A DNA stretch of 64,000 nt, from the NCBI GenBank assembly GCA_035048485.1, contig CM068581.1:6833430-6897429 (forward strand), read 5' to 3'. The DNA comes from Pteria penguin. Taxonomy: Eukaryota > Mollusca > Bivalvia > Pterioida > Pteriidae. Position 1 is the stretch's first letter, and the number at the start of each line of letters is the position of its first letter. Positions 62,040 to 64,000 of the stretch are shown one piece after another. The translations under genes and the position numbers were made by a program. Under the pieces are notes generated by a model. It ran no database searches. It was not told where the DNA came from and saw nothing but the letters and a program-made list of their open reading frames with translations.

Positions 62040-62830
62040 ATGCTGTAAAAGGGTGATGTCATATCAGTGAGTTTAAGTGACCACATAATCTATCATCTGG
62101 TACAAGGATGACATGTGATAGCAGCAAATGAAGAGATGACATATTAGCCATCATTGTTATGTACTGAACTGACATGACATTGAATTGTTCAGGGACAATT
62201 TTATGTCAACAAGAAATATCATGTGACACAAATCTGTTTAAGAATGACATTTGAAATCATTGCATATGGAGATGAACAGGTTGGAATGACGTTTGTCAGT
62301 TTAGAGGTGACATGTGGCACAAGTTAGTGTAGGAATATTATGACATTAGACTATATAGAGGTAACATGTGACATAACTTAGTGTAGGAATGTTATGACAG
62401 ACCATATAGAGATGACATGTGACATAACTCAGTGTAGGAATGTTATGACAGGCCATATAGAAGTGACATGTGACACAAGTTAGTGTAAAAGTGATGACAT
62501 TAGACTATATAGAGGTGAAATGTGACATAAGTTAGTGTAGGAATGACATGACATTAGACTATATAGAGGTGACATGTGACACAAGTTAGTGTAGGAATGA
62601 TGACATTAGATTGTATAGAGGTGAAGTGTGACACAATTTAGTGTAGGAATGGCATAGCATTAGACTGTAAAGAATTGACATGATATGCATGAGTTAGTGT
62701 AAAAATGGCATGACATTAGACTGTATAGAGGTGGCATGATTTAGTATAGAAATAGCATGACATTAATTTGTACAGAGTTGACATGAGTTGGTGGCATGAC
62801 ATAAAGTTATATATGGATAACATGTGATTT
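62040..62830. repeat. About 52-bp diverged minisatellite
   Basis: The unit is AGAGGTGACATGTGACACAA, GTTAGTGTAGGAATGATGAC, ATTAGACTATAT. Copies are regular at 62310-62650 and worn at both ends. Confidence 0.88.
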
Positions 62831-62919
62831 TACTGAGCTTGGCTTTTTATCATGCAAAGATTACTTCTCTACATGTTGATTCTTGAGATTTGTGGCGACA
62901 TGTTTAGATACAATGATGA

Positions 62920-63290
62920 TGAGTGACATCAGTAAGTTATGATATGGGGATTCCATGGCATATGTATAAGAATAATGCGTGACGTCAATAAGTACGTATA
63001 TGGGGATGCCATGATATCTTATAGGGAGGATGAGTGACATCAATAAGTACGTATATGGGGATGCCATGATATCTTATAGGGAGGATGAGTGACATCAATA
63101 AGTACGTATATGGGGATGCCATGATATCTTATAGGGAGGATGAGTGACATCAATAAGTACGTATATAGGGATGCCATGATACCTTATAGGGAGGATGAGT
63201 GACATCAATAAGTACGTATATGGGGATGCCATGATATCTTATAGGGAGGATGAGTGACATTAATAAGTACATGCAAGGGGATGTGTCTTG
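62920..63290. repeat. 55-bp minisatellite, about 6 copies
   Basis: The unit is GAGTGACATCAATAAGTACG, TATATGGGGATGCCATGATA, TCTTATAGGGAGGAT. The four central copies are nearly identical. Confidence 0.95.
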
Positions 63291-64000
63291 GCATCCTTAT
63301 ATAAAAGGGTGATGTATGATATTAGAAGGTACTGATATGGGAATGCCATGGCATCTTTGTATGCAAGAATGATGAATGACATCAGTAAGTATAAGGCTAG
63401 CTGAAGTTGGATTATAACTCAAAATTTTTTTTATTTCAGCTTACAATGTATTAACATGAAATAGGTAAATAAACATGTAATTATAGCTTTATTTTGCATT
63501 TCCAGTTGTGTCTGTTTGCATGCAATATATGTTAAAATTTTACAGATGAAACATGAACATTTATAATCAGATATATTTCTACATATAAATGGATTGATTT
63601 ATTTTTAGTGTTTTTGCCAAGCTATGTTTATTGGTTATTCCTCTATGCTCAAACCTTGTGTTCTTTTCTTTTTAGAAGATAATGAGGTTTTAGAAACATT
63701 TTTGACTCTGAAACCTTAATAATAGGGTTACCAGTAATTAATCCTTAAAAGGGGAAAGAAATTTTTTTATCCTGATTGTTATGTTTTTCGAACATCACCA
63801 GAAGAATAATAACAGGAAAAACTGTAGATTTGATAAAGTGTCAAGAAAACCTATTTCATATATTTTGTAATCAGACTCATGGTTGTTATTACATTTAAGA
63901 CATTGTTACACTGTGTTAGTGTCTCTCATTATAGAAGTTTATATATATATTCCTAGATTTGCACATTGCTCTACCACATTAATTTTACATTCCAAGTTGT
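63291..64000. other. Right edge, no gene recognised
   Basis: A few worn repeat units to about 63400, then unremarkable AT-rich sequence to the end. Confidence 0.55.

Overview
The window looks like nuclear DNA of a mollusc, most likely a bivalve. It is AT-rich, its genes are split into many small exons, and it is packed with minisatellites, tRNA-derived SINEs ending in CAATCAACCAACCAA-type tails, and dispersed repeats built from GGTCAAAGGTCAAGGTCA-type modules that are familiar from bivalve genomes. The species cannot be fixed from the sequence alone.

Two plus-strand genes can be built exon by exon, with every splice phase agreeing. The first (1-36424, entering from the left edge) is the C-terminal three quarters of NCAPG2, the HEAT-repeat G2 subunit of condensin II: 22 exons, 890 residues, stop at 36422-36424. 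The second (50062-61273) is an 8-exon, 524-residue ankyrin-repeat protein whose last exon carries a SOCS-box-like segment and a Ser/Asp/Glu-rich acidic tail. The sequence shows no functional link between the two genes beyond their tail-to-head arrangement. The 13.6 kb between them holds repeats and no convincing gene.

The most unusual feature lies in the NCAPG2 introns. In introns 2, 8 and 11 a minisatellite begins exactly at the 5' splice site. Each unit carries a copy of the end of the upstream exon plus the GT donor, so each intron presents about 7 to 37 near-identical decoy donors in a row. Intron 8 seems to have grown almost entirely from such material (81-bp, then 51-bp, then about 82-bp arrays), and a 5'-truncated LINE with a clear 15-bp target duplication later landed in it. 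Other introns carry arrays away from the junctions: 37-bp (intron 3), 29-bp (intron 6), alternating 43-bp (intron 7), about 33-bp (intron 14) and about 53-bp (intron 17).

The mobile-element load includes a decayed mariner with another repeat inserted in its coding region, foldback elements at 30.3 and 54.5 kb, a near-perfect 37-bp-arm hairpin at 12.2 kb, a pogo/Tigger-like TIR element at 35.5 kb, MITE-like elements at 41.8, 43.7 and 51.9 kb, SINEs (one with a 13-bp target duplication), and two closely similar copies of a 2.5-kb dispersed repeat at 1.9 and 44.5 kb. The right end (61.3-64 kb) holds 3' flanking sequence and two more minisatellites.
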